Positions 1-12,511 of a stretch of DNA of 64,000 nt are shown one piece after another. Every line of letters starts with the position of its first letter. Position 1 is the first letter of the stretch. Under the pieces are notes generated by a model. It was not told the DNA's origin and searched no databases. It saw only the letters and a program-made list of their open reading frames with translations. The position numbers and the translations under genes are program-made. The DNA is from Rhynchonema sp. JSB1_4 (Eukaryota > Nematoda > Chromadorea > Monhysterida > Xyalidae): the NCBI GenBank assembly GCA_030248065.1, contig JASAMV010006783.1, forward strand, positions 41,198-105,197. Direction: 5' to 3'.

Positions 1-2645
1 CTTGCAACAGTCTGAGGCTTTCACCTCAGCCCGAACTCTGGACATCAAAGACATGCAAAAACAGAGGGACGGGACTTGCAACAGTCTGAGGCTTTCACCT
101 CAGCCCGAACTCTGGACATCAAAGACATGCAAAAACAGAGGGACGGGACTTGCAACAGTCTGAGGCTTTCACCTCAGCCCGAACTCTGGACATCAAAGAC
201 ATGCAAAAACAGAGGGACGGGACTTGCAACAGTCTGAGGCTTTCACCTCAGCCCGAACTCTGGACATCAAAGACATGCAAAAACAGAGGGACGGGACTTG
301 CAACAGTCTGAGGCTTTCACCTCAGCCCGAACTCTGGACATCAAAGACATGCAAAAACAGAGGGACGGGACTTGCAACAGTCTGAGGCTTTCACCTCAGC
401 CCGAACTCTGGACATCAAAGACATGCAAAAACAGAGGGACGGGACTTGCAACAGTCTGAGGCTTTCACCTCAGCCCGAACTCTGGACATCAAAGACATGC
501 AAAAACAGAGGGACGGGACTTGCAACAGTCTGAGGCTTTCACCTCAGCCCGAACTCTGGACATCAAAGACATGCAAAAACAGAGGGACGGGACTTGCAAC
601 AGTCTGAGGCTTTCACCTCAGCCCGAACTCTGGACATCAAAGACATGCAAAAACAGAGGGACGGGACTTGCAACAGTCTGAGGCTTTCACCTCAGCCCGA
701 ACTCTGGACATCAAAGACATGCAAAAACAGAGGGACGGGACTTGCAACAGTCTGAGGCTTTCACCTCAGCCCGAACTCTGGACATCAAAGACATGCAAAA
801 ACAGAGGGACGGGACTTGCAACAGTCTGAGGCTTTCACCTCAGCCCGAACTCTGGACATCAAAGACATGCAAAAACAGAGGGACGGGACTTGCAACAGTC
901 TGAGGCTTTCACCTCAGCCCGAACTCTGGACATCAAAGACATGCAAAAACAGAGGGACGGGACTTGCAACAGTCTGAGGCTTTCACCTCAGCCCGAACTC
1001 TGGACATCAAAGACATGCAAAAACAGAGGGACGGGACTTGCAACAGTCTGAGGCTTTCACCTCAGCCCGAACTCTGGACATCAAAGACATGCAAAAACAG
1101 AGGGACGGGACTTGCAACAGTCTGAGGCTTTCACCTCAGCCCGAACTCTGGACATCAAAGACATGCAAAAACAGAGGGACGGGACTTGCAACAGTCTGAG
1201 GCTTTCACCTCAGCCCGAACTTTGGACATCAAAGACATGCAAAAACAGAGGGACGGGACTTGCAACAGTCTGAGGCTTTCACCTCAGCCCGAACTCTGGA
1301 CATCAAAGACATGCAAAAACAGAGGGACGGGACTTGCAACAGTCTGAGGCTTTCACCTCAGCCCGAACTCTGGACATCAAAGACATGCAAAAACAGAGGG
1401 ACGGGACTTGCAACAGTCTGAGGCTTTCACCTCAGCCCGAACTTTGGACATCAAAGACATGCAAAAACAGAGGGACGGGACTTGCAACAGTCTGAGGCTT
1501 TCACCTCAGCCCGAACTCTGGACATCAAAGACATGCAAAAACAGAGGGACGGGACTTGCAACAGTCTGAGGCTTTCACCTCAGCCCGAACTCTGGACATC
1601 AAAGACATGCAAAAACAGAGGGACGGGACTTGCAACAGTCTGAGGCTTTCACCTCAGCCCGAACTTTGGACATCAAAGACATGCAAAAACAGAGGGACGG
1701 GACTTGCAACAGTCTGAGGCTTTCACCTCAGCCCGAACTCTGGACATCAAAGACATACAAAAACAGAGGGACGGGACTTGCAACAGTCTGAGGCTTTCAC
1801 CTCAGCCCGAACTCTGGACATCAAAGACATGCAAAAACAGAGGGACGGGACTTGCAACAGTCTGAGGCTTTCACCTCAGCCCGAACTTTGGACATCAAAG
1901 ACATGCAAAAACAGAGGGACGGGACTTGCAACAGTCTGAGGCTTTCACCTCAGCCCGAACTCTGGACATCAAAGACATGCAAAAACAGAGGGACGGGACT
2001 TGCAACAGTCTGAGGCTTTCACCTCAGCCCGAACTCTGGACATCAAAGACATGCAAAAACAGAGGGACGGGACTTGCAACAGTCTGAGGCTTTCACCTCA
2101 GCCCGAACTCTGGACATCAAAGACATGCAAAAACAGAGGGACGGGACTTGCAACAGTCTGAGGCTTTCACCTCAGCCCGAACTCTGGACATCAAAGACAT
2201 GCAAAAACAGAGGGACGGGACTTGCAACAGTCTGAGGCTTTCACCTCAGCCCGAACTCTGGACATCAAAGACATGCAAAAACAGAGGGACGGGACTTGCA
2301 ACAGTCTGAGGCTTTCACCTCAGCCCGAACTCTGGACATCAAAGACATGCAAAAACAGAGGGACGGGACTTGCAACAGTCTGAGGCTTTCACCTCAGCCC
2401 GAACTCTGGACATCAAAGACATGCAAAAACAGAGGGACGGGACTTGCAACAGTCTGAGGCTTTCACCTCAGCCCGAACTTTGGACATCAAAGACATGCAA
2501 AAACAGAGGGACGGGACTTGCAACAGTCTGAGGCTTTCACCTCAGCCCGAACTCTGGACATCAAAGACATGCAAAAACAGAGGGACGGGACTTGCAACAG
2601 TCTGAGGCTTTCACCTCAGCCCGAACTTTGGACATCAAAGACATG
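1..2645. repeat. 74-bp satellite array, about 35.7 copies
   Basis: Head-to-tail copies of one 74-bp unit that are almost identical; the array is cut by the window start, and the 36th copy breaks off after 'gacatcaaagacatg'. Each unit contains the dyad CTGAGG-ctttca-CCTCAG (unit positions 12-29), able to form a 6-bp stem. The only common variant is C to T at unit position 38, seen in units 17, 20, 23, 26, 34 and 36; one G to A at position 55 occurs in unit 24. The unit length is not a multiple of 3 and carries TGA, so no long frame is open. No spacers separate the units, so it is not CRISPR-like. Such homogeneity implies recent amplification or conversion. Confidence 0.98.
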
Positions 2646-4282
2646 AAGGCGTGTAAAGCACAGGAAACGGCAAAATATGCACACAGAAAACGATAGAACG
2701 ATACCAAAATGTAAGAAATTACAAAATGTGAGTCGCGGCGACTTTTGTTGATTATTATGAGGTTAAAGCCGACACAACCTCAAACGCGGACCACCTCATA
2801 CGAATGTATTCGGTTCACTCAAATCACATCAAACTGACCAGATACTATGCGATCGTGAGTCGTTGCTCATGTACAATCTCCACCATCTATCGAGTTGCGT
2901 CCAAATTAGCGACTGTCGGCGATCATGTTCATGTTTGATTTTATCTTTGGTCTTCAATCGGTCTTCACAGAGCTCGCGCGTTATTGTCTACAACCGGTAC
3001 AACGATCGTGCGACTTCTTTTATCTGGCACAATCATAGGAAATTAAGTTCACTGACCTATTCTACACTTATGGTCTATCGGGCGGGATCGCTTCGCCCGA
3101 ATGCGTCAATCATCGGTCAGTGCGTGAACTGGCCACTTCATCGCATCTCTGATTGGCAGATTCTTTCGTTGTCAGGCATTCTCGCGCTGCGGTTTTCTGA
3201 ATAAAGGTGGAGTGATTAATTTGCTTAGTGGCCATAGTACTCTGACGTTGTTGTCAGAAGTCTGCTAGATGGGTTCGGTCTCGGGGTTTGGTTTTCAGCG
3301 GACGACGGTTTCTGTCACTCGCACCACAGCCACTGTGCTGCGAACAAGCTTTCTGAGACTCCGTTTTGCTACCGCGCCACCATACTCACATCAGGTGATC
3401 AATACAACGTATTCCGTTTTTAAAAAAACGCAACAATTGTCCTTCTTTTCATTGAGATATCACAGACACAAGTTCTCCGTCCTATACTGTCATTGTCTGT
3501 TTCCCTCGCATTATATTTTCAAAAAAGCTCAGCTTCAACCGACTCACCGTTGTATTCTGCTCCGTAATTGGTGTGATTTGGTGTTCGCAAATCGACTTCG
3601 TATCGACTTTTGTTGTCGATCGTATGATGATGACTGCATCCTCAATCTTCAATCCATCGTCATGGTCGTTTCCGGTCGATTGGAGAAAGTTCGTTGAGCA
3701 ATAAAATCAAGAATGACTGGATATTTATGAAATCTGACTCCTTTATACACGGCACTCACACTCACCCCATGGATAGATTGGATTGCCACGCAAAAGGAAA
3801 TGATTGCCCCGAATTGACACGCATTGATAGATACAGTATTTTTCTGAAACTGGGTAGATTAAACTGATTACGTGCTTCACATCCATGCGTATCGATTTTT
3901 TGTCGTTTCTAAGATTAAAATTGATTGCAATTTTATGGTGCTCCTCTGGCACTTACTAGAAAAGCTCGAACGCTTTTTAATCTGAGTTCAGATTAAAATC
4001 GCGCTTGAGCAATTGCAATTTTTAATCTGAAAGGAACTTAAACTCGATTGCTTTACCCAGTTTCAAAAAAAAATACTGTATCTTTGTCTGTATCATTCGG
4101 TGTCAACGGAAACCGCCTTGAAAATTGGGACCATTTTTCCTACTGAGGTGAGGTCAATCGCGATAAATGAGATCAGACAAAGTTGAACAATATAAAATTA
4201 TTCGTCAGTGCAAGACCAGAATCCATACAAATTTGACACTGTCCAATGTGCCATTTTCTACATAACAAGGTTCTGCTCACAG
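2646..4282. other. Intergenic; no gene supported
   Basis: Two frames of 113 and 142 codons lie on the + strand at 2863-3204 and 3269-3697, but neither shows a domain, signal peptide or flanking splice pattern I can recognise. The only structure seen is the inverted repeat at 3811-4110. The missing ligand-binding exons of the downstream receptor gene could lie here, but I could not find them. Confidence 0.5.
3811..4110. repeat. Nested inverted repeat, MITE-like
   Basis: The outer arms, 3811-3856 and 4053-4110, pair through 'atacagtattttt-tgaaactgggta' and a flanking 'ttgacac' block. A second inner pair (about 3905-3935 and 4000-4035) is built on 'agattaaaattgattgcaat' against its complement. 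Together they would fold into a long hairpin. No clear target duplication was found, so the class is unknown. Confidence 0.6.
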
Positions 4283-6659
4283 GCCACCGGTTTCCTGCGT
4301 GCATACCGTATCGAGTCCTGGCTGGCTTTGTTGGCATTCGTTTGTTTCATGAAATTCTACGCCGTCGCGTTCGTCAGGGTCACAAAAGCCGTGCTCAAGG
4401 ACACACCTGTTTTCAGGCACGTTTCCTTGAGTTGTCAGCGTTGCAGGTTTTTACGGGCCTGACTTCTTTATGGTGTAAAATTGGCAGCAACGCATTTTTC
4501 GGCCGTTCTTTTCAACGTGCTTTCACAGACTGGGGCCAGTGCACCAGGACGTCGTCAGTGTGGACTGTTCACCGACCTGCCTACGTGACCCCTGACCGCC
4601 TCGAGTAAGTCTCACGGGCGAAAACCAGGTGAACACGGGTCCAAATGGTCAACCAAATCCGAAAGTGCACAGTAGTACAATGAGATGCTTTGGTATTTTT
4701 TTAAACTTATAGCATTGCATTGCAAACACTCTGAAGTGCTGTCAAAATCATTTCCAGCACCATGCTGACGACGATGGTCTGGTTGTCGTTTTTCGGCGCC
4801 ATCTTTGCTGGTTTGTATCGCAGTTCGCTGCTCGCTCAGATCATGCTAGAGGAGGTCACATACACGTTCACCGACACAAATGGATTCCTGGCAGCGCTGG
4901 ATTCAGGGACACTTAGATTGCTCGTGCCAAGCTTTTTTATTTCGGTTTGTGTGGGTTCAGTTAAAAGCCTAAAGACATCCAACGCGCAGTGCACAACAAT
5001 GTGTTTCTCGGTGCCTCGGGCATGTGTTCACACACGGGAGTGCACCAAATCGTCTCGCGTGTGCCCTTCCCAACGGTCCGAAAGGATTGTGCTCTCTTAC
5101 AGTGCCAAAAACCAAAATTGTACAGACGCCAGTAAGCGTCAGTCATCTATAAGCATCGGCTCAATGGCACTACAGTCACAAACAACTAGCGGCTCGTGGT
5201 AACCGATCCATTTTTGACAACCCCGCTGTTACGTCGCATCCATACGCCAATCATGCCCATTCTTCATATCACATGTCCTATCCCTAAATATATGTGTCAT
5301 TCGCTTGCATTTCCACAGATGTCCTGGTGGCGTGAACTGATCAGCACACCGACCGTTTCGATGTTCAATCGTCAATTGAACGAAACGGTGACTGGATCGG
5401 ATGTAATCGAGTATTACGATGGAACTGATTGGGATGCAGTGTTGGATAGGATAAAGGTACATCAGGCACCACATTGTGGATGGGGTTGTGGGAATATACC
5501 TACTCTGGGCCCCGCGGCTGAGGGGTTAATGTGGAATATTTTCACTGGTTTTTTTTCTGAGTCGTAAATTCAACAAGCGCAAGAAGAGCCTTCAGACCGA
5601 TGTTTCGCTATCGCTAATAAAAACAATTGTGCAGCCAGATTCTCGTCCGATTTCACTCAATCTCATTCTGATATCAACAAAAGTGCAGTAGACATCTGCA
5701 GAAAAAGGACAACAATTTTTCGCACATGTGAAGCTGATCTACTACACCCCCGCGCCAGCAAGGACTGGTGTGGTTTCTTCCCAGTTCATCCATTTGCCAG
5801 TATCAGAATTGATAATTGATCCGGTCCTATGTCTTGCACGGTGATCTACCACCCTATTTTGCGATACGAAACAGGTCAGATGCGATCATCAAAGTTTGAC
5901 TCCCGCCAAATGTTCGTTCTTCAGAGCGACCGTTTCGGCGTTATCCTCAGTTCTGAAATATGCCATTACGAGGCATCAGTCACGTGCGACCTGCGCTGCG
6001 TCGATCTGCCCGAAATTCACAAGCAACCGTATGGATTCATGTTGGATCGAGTGAATGTCGAATTCAACGATCGATTGAATGCGATGATCAGCCGATATCG
6101 TTTGTTGATGGACGCCGTGCAGCAGCGATACATGAATAATTATAAGGTACATACGACCGTCAATCGGACGCCGGGTAATTTATATCAGGTGTGGTCGAAA
6201 CACAAAATACATACACCGGAACAGTGTTGGTTGGATTCGTCGACAATATTAGGATTAGCCCTTTCTCATAGTTGTCCGACCGCCTGCCGTGAGTTAACGT
6301 ACCCAGAAAAAGACATCCAGCGTCAACCTGGTTTGTCAGAGAAAATCTCGCTCAACCCTTATCACTGTGGTCTAGATGACGTACAGGTGCCTAGATTTCC
6401 ATCGTTTTCACCGAATTCAGTTGTGTTTGTTTCATTCGTGTGTTTCCAGTCCGTATCGTCATCCTGCGCAAACACGGTCGGAATCGGCAAGTTGCGATCC
6501 GAGAACGGCGGCACACATCTGCGAGCGCTCGGATTCACAAACATGATCGGCATATTCGTACTGCTGTTCGCTGGCTCATTGATCGCATTCACTGTGTGCT
6601 GTTGTGAACACGTGCTGACCACCGCCGGCAAAATGGCTTCTGTCACACCATTGGATTAG
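4283..6659 (+). CDS. Ionotropic glutamate receptor-like protein 1 (5' incomplete)
   Basis: Divergent ligand-gated channel of the iGluR/ionotropic-receptor type. Exons with matching phase: 4283-4446, 4758-4944, 5319-5456, 5925-6146 and 6450-6659 (about 306 residues). Exon 1 encodes the first membrane helix (FLRAYRIESWLALLAFV). Exon 2 gives the pore-lining helix: VWLSFFGAIFAGLYRSSLLA corresponds to the SYTANLAAF segment of the family. The second ligand-binding lobe follows, then a last helix (LGFTNMIGIFVLLFAGSLIA) with the typical G-F pattern. No exon for the first ligand-binding lobe was found, so the gene is truncated, is missing upstream exons, or is a pseudogene; the frame seen is intact. 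It is a tandem paralogue of the gene at 15660-19140. The donor of exon 1 is the least certain junction. Confidence 0.72.
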
Positions 6660-7454
6660 GCTTAGGCTTACGATGATACTATTCCGCCAGTGGAAACAGG
6701 ACTAAACGGCGCAATCCATTGCAGTTGAACGTTTGGAAGATCAATACATTAGTTCGTCTCTCACCACTGGGTTGAACTGCGTGAAGTATTGTATACTGTG
6801 GTGACTGACATTACAACTTCTCTCTGTCGCTGTCATCAAAACTGCATTTCTTCGTGCTCTGAAAAGTTCGTCTGGACATCAATTCAACAGGCGTACATTT
6901 TATTCTTTTCCACATTTTTCAAATGTACAGTCATATATGGCAATGTAACGTCAATACGTGTTAACTATCAATATGAAATCGTTCCATAAAGTTACTTGTA
7001 CATATCTTACTATCACTGTGCGGTGACACAAGTCGTTCCATACAAGCAGGGCTATGGGGGGCTTATATTACAGTCGTCAACTCAGATCGTCTACTTTCGC
7101 CGTCGTGCGGGCCAAATAAGTTGCAAGGTGATGATTTTTGCCTCCGATCTAGACAGTAAAGCAACCCACCAAACGAGCAGCTAAGAATGCACTTGTACCC
7201 GAAGTCGAGACAAGGCATGGGTCACATCATGAGTGTGCATCTACAGAATTAACCCCATAAGAAATAACCAAAGTAATAATTGTGATAAAGCTTTCACATT
7301 CTACACATCCAACACATCAATTCGTTCATAGTACGACCAGCCCATTGAGTTCACAACCAGCGTGCCACTATCCGCAACTGTGCTCGCCTGAATGTGACGC
7401 AACGCTTGGTGATGTTTCAAAACATATCTGCCGGTCTAATTAGGAGCAATAGTC
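6660..7454. other. Intergenic between convergent genes
   Basis: This gap lies between the 3' ends of the receptor-like gene (+) and the lectin gene (-). Only short frames of 60-66 codons are open, without recognisable content. Nothing else seen. Confidence 0.6.
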
Positions 7455-10400
7455 TCACTTTTGCCGGCAATAGTTGACAGGTGGAATTCTCAGCTCGTAA
7501 GTTGAAACCCAGACAACCGCGTTGTACCAAACACTCGAATGCACATCTGAAAAAGACTTAGCATGAAAAATTCTGCAGCGCCACGCGACTTACCGTAAGC
7601 TAACCGTCGATCGTCACTTTCGCTCATAGTGTTCAACAGTGGAAAGCCTGGCTCGTACCGGGCGTTATTTCGGAGCGTGTAGCGTTGACCAGGCACTTCT
7701 GGAATATGCATATTCCTTTAATTTTCTTCTTTGAAGATCTTACAACGTTTACCACCGACTTTTCTGCATCAAACATTTCTTGGTTGTGCCAACGTTGCAG
7801 TCGGTGGTCCGATCGACCTTCCATTCATTCGATTCATATTTGACCACTGAGCACGTCTGGTTGGGGGTGACAGTCATGCCTAAAGGCAGAGTTAACCAAT
7901 CAGTGCCATCAAATGCAAGGAATGTGTGGATCAGAAACGTTCGGTATTACTTCGTCGTGGTTCTCTCACGGCAAAATACTCAAAATACTGAAGTCAAAGA
8001 CTGGTCATAAGAATTTGTTTTGTTGTTGCGCAGAGTTGAGCGCACACATAGCACAAAGTCTTACGACCAACTTTGACGTCGACACAGTTTGATAACGGCG
8101 TTTAATTGCAATGTATAGGCACGAGCTGCGAAATGCACCGTATAACTGACCAGGCAAATTTGGACGATCGGTCTGTTCATATCCATGTTCGTGTGCGTTC
8201 GTGTCCTCATCCAACCAATAGGAGCCGTTGATTGTGCCCTGGTTACGCATTCCGATCCAGTACATCTGTAATAAAAGACATTTTATTTATTCGCCGCGTC
8301 TAGCACGACGGGTATTGGTCGCACAATGACCATATAAGAATTCATCAAATCAATCCTGATTTTCACGTTCAGTCACTCTTAACTACTGTGCTATTTGTGA
8401 TTCTCACAAAACATTTTCAGCTAAAAATAATCTAGCAGATCAACCACGTTGCCGCAGGTCTGAAACATTCTCTTTACTGCATATTTTGTGTGCGATCACG
8501 CCACGCAACGTCATTGCCCCGTCACTGTCTCGCTTTACAATTCAGGAAATAATTTGACCAATTCTTATAAAGTTATTGTGCGACCAATATATGGGTAGAA
8601 TTCACAAAAGCTGAAGGCTCGTCGTACAGATCTGGAAAACTTCGTTGGGTACTGGACACGAATATCCGGAATCCGCGAATACGACGGAATATCGGGAAGT
8701 TTCCGCCAAACGGATATTGCGTCGGGCATTGTGACTGAATATCCGGAGAAAAACTACGCAATACCTACATATGTATATCCGGTGTCTTGAGTAGTGCAGT
8801 GAGTGAGTCTGCATGTTTGGTTGGTACTTGCCACTTGAGCTTCACTTAAGCCTCACTGTGTAAGCCTAAGCTTATGCAAATCTGGACTAAAAATTAGGTG
8901 CATCCAAGTTCCTGTGTTACACAGTGCAACTTTTGTTTGGTGTGGAGGATCACCGTGTGTAATACTCTGTGACGAACAGGCGGAAACAGACGGTTCCGGA
9001 CACTGCGTTGTTTTTTCGATGTTCCGTTGGTTTTTGGGATATTGCGTCGTGTTCCGGGTTCCGGATATTCCATCGTCTTGGAAAGTTCAGGTCATAGGAT
9101 CCTTCGTTGTCTCAAATTTCGTCGTGCCGCCGCAAGAACTTTTCCGATTCTCACGACCAACTTTTTTAACGAATTATATTACGATCAACTTCGACTGACA
9201 AAACTTTAACAAGCTGTAACGAGCAATACGTACCTGTACGACGAACGTTTACAGATTCCAGCCAATGGAAGAGAATTGCTATGCATTCTTATATACATAC
9301 ATTCCACAGAACAAGTGACAATGTTACCTCCGCCTGTGCCAAATGCCCACCACCAGCAATGTCATCCAAAATTTCCTTGGTGTACACATGTGCTTGTTGC
9401 ACCGCATCCAATTGATCAACTTCAGCCGCACACTGGGCGTCCGTTGGTGTGGTCAAGGCCTGAGATGTCAATTTTGGTTAAATTTTGTTTTTTTGAGCAC
9501 CGCAAAGAGGCACACAGCCGGAGAATGCCTGTCGCAACTCCCTCAGGATTCCAAAGCAATAAATCCCGGAAAACGCACAGATTTGTAGAAGCAACTGCTG
9601 CCGAGCATTTTGCCCATCAACGTCGTTGTGCATTCTGTGTTCAGCTCGCGAACCATACCTGTGCAGGAATAAAGTGTGCGATGGACCGTTCGGTATTTTG
9701 TACACGACGGACGCGTCTTCTACGTAATAAAATAAATAATTTTAATGGCATAAGGTGGTGCGAATAAATGATGACCGTGTGCCAACAAACCCAAAACGAA
9801 GCCGGCGTTTTGTACTGATTGGATTGGAGTCGTGGTTGTGGTAGTCGATGTTGATGTTGTTGTGGACGGGGTTGTGGTAGTCGATGTTGTTGTGGACGGG
9901 GTTGTGGTAGTCGATGTTGATGTTGTTGTGGACGGGGTTGCAGTAGTCGATGTTGTTGTGGACAGGCTTGTGGTAGTCGATGTTGTTGTGGACGGGGTTG
10001 CGGTTGTCGATGTTGATGTTGTTGTGGACGGGGTTGTGGTAGTCGATGTTGTTGTGGACGTAGTCGTTGTCGTGGACATTTCTAGTATATGTTTGCAATT
10101 GGTGTACCACATGATTGCACTGCAATCAGTCGAAAAACAGGTGTCAGGAACAAGGATTGTTAATAGCTGGTACGACCCACACTCTAGGTACATAGGTATC
10201 GGTTGGTATTGATATGACAAGGTGGAACAAAACTAACACTCGCCCACTCACGGAATTGACAAATAAATTTGGATCCATAATCAGTGTCATCGTCAAATTT
10301 GAGGCTAGTCGAGTAGTAGATGTATCCCTGCTGCTGTGTGTCGCTTTGTGTGTAATAGCTGTCGAACTCGGTGGTGAAAAACACGGGGGCAATTGATTGA

Positions 10401-10916
10401 TTTGAGGCGCCGCCGTTGTAATACCAGTACCAGCCAGCGAAATCTGGACTGCTCACAGTTTGCTCCATGTTGATTTGAATCCATGACAATGGGTTGGCCT
10501 GCAAAAATGCAAAACAACAGGTGCAAATGCTCCTAGCAGACCGATGTGCCCTATGTAATATGGACACCTAATTGTATAATGCAACACCTCTCCGTCCCTG
10601 TGCTATACATACATTACATGTACCAACACGATGGGAAACTTGCGATGGTAGTAACCTGTGCGAGTTCCTTCAGTGCCTGCCATTTATTTGTTGTTTCGCC
10701 ACTTGCCAGTTCACCTCCAGTCACGTGGGCGGCGCACTGATCCTTGGCGTTTTGCCGTGTGGCTGCGTTCGGCTTACCGGATATGAAAAAGATACAGTAA
10801 CCCGAAGCCATTCGGAAATCTGTGCCATAAGTGATGCTGTCACAAGGAGGATTTGCGTCACTTTTCAAGATGCTGATTGTTGTAACGATCAACACTACAA
10901 TTGATTTGAGACTCAT
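7455..10916 (-). CDS. Secreted protein with two C-type lectin domains and a mucin linker
   Basis: Likely secreted carbohydrate-binding or recognition protein. The start at 10916 gives a signal peptide (MSLKSIVVLIVTTISILKSDA). Exons in reading order: 10656-10916, 10252-10498, about 9825-10081, about 9579-9650, 9328-9459, 8097-8265, 7760-7879, 7595-7698, 7455-7546. The first lectin domain spans exons 1-2 (ASGYCIFF, DQCAAHVTGGELAS, GSKFICQF). Exon 3 is an about 75-residue Thr/Ser/Pro linker encoded by 27-36 bp repeats. The second domain spans exons 4-7 (GSSCFYKS, DAQCAAE, MYWIGMRNQG, NQTCSVVKYESNEWKV). The last two exons encode a tail with no assigned fold (ends VNYCRQK). Codon phase closes at most junctions; the ends of exon 3 and exon 4 and the donor at 7760 are the weak points, and exon 7 could alternatively end at a stop at 7749. 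Classic calcium-binding EPN/QPD motifs are not evident, so sugar binding is inferred only. Confidence 0.82.
8313..8589. mobile_element. Short inverted-repeat element (MITE) in lectin intron
   Basis: About 38-bp imperfect terminal inverted repeats begin TATTGGTCGCACAAT and end with the complement, enclosing 277 bp without a coding frame. It sits in the intron between the 9328-9459 and 8097-8265 exons. No confident target duplication. Confidence 0.6.
8637..9090. repeat. Inverted arrays of an AATATCCGGA word
   Basis: The left arm (8637-8770) and right arm (8985-9090) contain degenerate copies of aatatccgga/gatattgcgtcg in opposite orientation, e.g. 'gaatatccggaatccgcg' against 'ccgggttccggatattc'. 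This resembles the better preserved elements at 17111, 56341 and 57480. It lies in the same lectin intron as the 8313 element. Confidence 0.5.
9825..10081 (-). repeat. Coding minisatellite for the Thr/Ser linker
   Basis: The + strand shows tandem variants of 'gtcgatgttgttgtggacgg', with units of about 27 and 36 bp alternating. On the - strand they encode TTTPSTTTSTT-type repeats, a likely O-glycosylated spacer between the two lectin domains. Copy number probably varies between individuals. Confidence 0.85.
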
Positions 10917-11829
10917 GGTGCTCGCTGTTTTCAGTCTAGGCCATGCGCTAGCAAGACCGGAATCCCAAAATGCAGGGCTTGTTTTCGACAACGCCCGTTT
11001 GTAGGTCGCGATGAGAACGAAAGTCTGGTCAAACAAAACAAACCGACAAATCGGCTGATGCAGTGCCTAATGTCCCAGCTCACATTGTGAGCAGGCCTAC
11101 CTGTCATTTGACAAACCAGGCTTCAGGTTCGTTTCCACGTATATAAAGGTACCGGAACTGCTGTTCAGAAGGACAAAAACAAACGCGATGGTGGTCAGTG
11201 ATGTATACAAAAATTCATCCGGCAACCATGGTGACCGGAGAGTGCATTAGGCGCATTGCTTTTTAAAACTGTGGACAACAAAGCTCGCAATTTTAATTTC
11301 CACATGCGACCAAAGCAGCACATTAATTCGGGACCGGTCACTCAAATGTAATGAAAATTGATCAAAACTGACAACGCGCGCAGGCTGAAGTCTTGGATAA
11401 CCAAAACAAGCTGTTGGTGTGCGAGGTTATGGACCATGTTTCCATAATACCAAACATACCCATACCACACCACCAAGCAAAGGAATATAAAAACCCAAAC
11501 GCAGCCACAAACACCAAGACAACACACCCCCCCCCCCCCCCCCCATCGGAGCTAGCATGGTAATGCTAAGCGACATATGGTTCATTCCCTATAGTGCGCT
11601 TTCTGAAAATTTTGATCGTGCGCTATTTCAACAATACTCAACCGAATGAGCTCAAACTTGCACACAATGTATATACCGTGCCCCAAAATGGCCACACAAA
11701 ATTTCATCCCGCTGCGTGCCCACACGCGCAATCGCGGGCAAGATACAGTTGTCATTTTTGTAAAAACGTTCTTTCCCTTTTTTTTCCACAAAAGAGTAGT
11801 CAGGGCCCAGACGTTACTGAACACCAGAA

Positions 11830-12120
11830 ATGTTAATATCGCATATAGGGTTTTCGCACACGAGAAACACGATGGTGCTATCGCCGACTTCGTAACTCCA
11901 CGACTGAGACCGGTTCCAGACCATGACCACGACTTTTTGTATGTAAAGTGTGCTTCCCGAAGTAAAATTTCGCCGAAAAGTTGGGTTACCAGAACTATTA
12001 AAGTTGTTTATGTGGTTTTCGTACTCGAGAAACACGGTGGTGCTATCGCCGAGTTCGTAACTTTTAGTATGAACGGTTCCAGACCATGACTTTTTGTACA
12101 GAATGTGTGGTTCTAAAGCC
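11830..12120. repeat. Diverged tandem duplication, about 160 bp
   Basis: Two direct copies share 'gagaaacac-atggtgctatcgccgacttcgtaac' and 'cggttccagaccatgac', the first starting near 11835 and the second near 12000. They create repetitive frames on both strands, but the frames diverge and look non-coding. Confidence 0.65.
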
Positions 12121-12299
12121 AAAATCAGCGGTTATATGTGTTTTTAATTTTTGTTACGTCAAAAATATATTAATTCCAATTGGTTAAATGTTTTTCAGCT
12201 CAAAAAGAGCCATAATGGACGCTCAGACACACACAATAATGCATTAGTGCACGCTACGTAGTTGCCTGATTCATAAAGCGCACAATGTATTAAACACAA

Positions 12300-12378
12300 C
12301 ACACAGCCAGCCAGCCAGCACACACACACACACAGGCAGGCAGGCAGCCAGCACACACACACAGGCAGCAAGCACAAC
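12300..12378. repeat. CA/CAGG/CAGC microsatellite
   Basis: Mixed simple repeat of (ca)n, (cagc)n and (cagg)n words with no other content. Confidence 0.85.
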
Positions 12379-12438
12379 AGGCAATGCAGCAATGCACGCG
12401 TAGTTACATTATGTAGTAAAGCTTGTGAAGGAGATTGG

Positions 12439-12511
12439 CGAAGCGATGTCCGAGCGGTATAACGCGCAGCACTGAAGATGAAAGGCCGCGGGTTCAAACA
12501 TTCACGCGCGC
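12439..12511 (+). other. tRNA-like sequence (pseudogene or SINE head)
   Basis: A Ser/Leu-type A-box-like 'tgtccgagcgg' is followed about 40 bp later by a B-box-like 'gggttcaaaca'. The acceptor and T stems do not pair well, so I do not call a working tRNA. Most likely a tRNA-derived SINE remnant. Confidence 0.4.

Noticed and set aside
1..2645. CRISPR-like array of direct repeats
   Set aside because: Units abut with no spacers, the unit is 74 bp and the surrounding genome is eukaryotic; this is satellite DNA.
2863..3697. Two + strand frames of 113 and 142 codons
   Set aside because: No recognisable domain, no signal peptide, and no codon or splice pattern linking them to the receptor gene.
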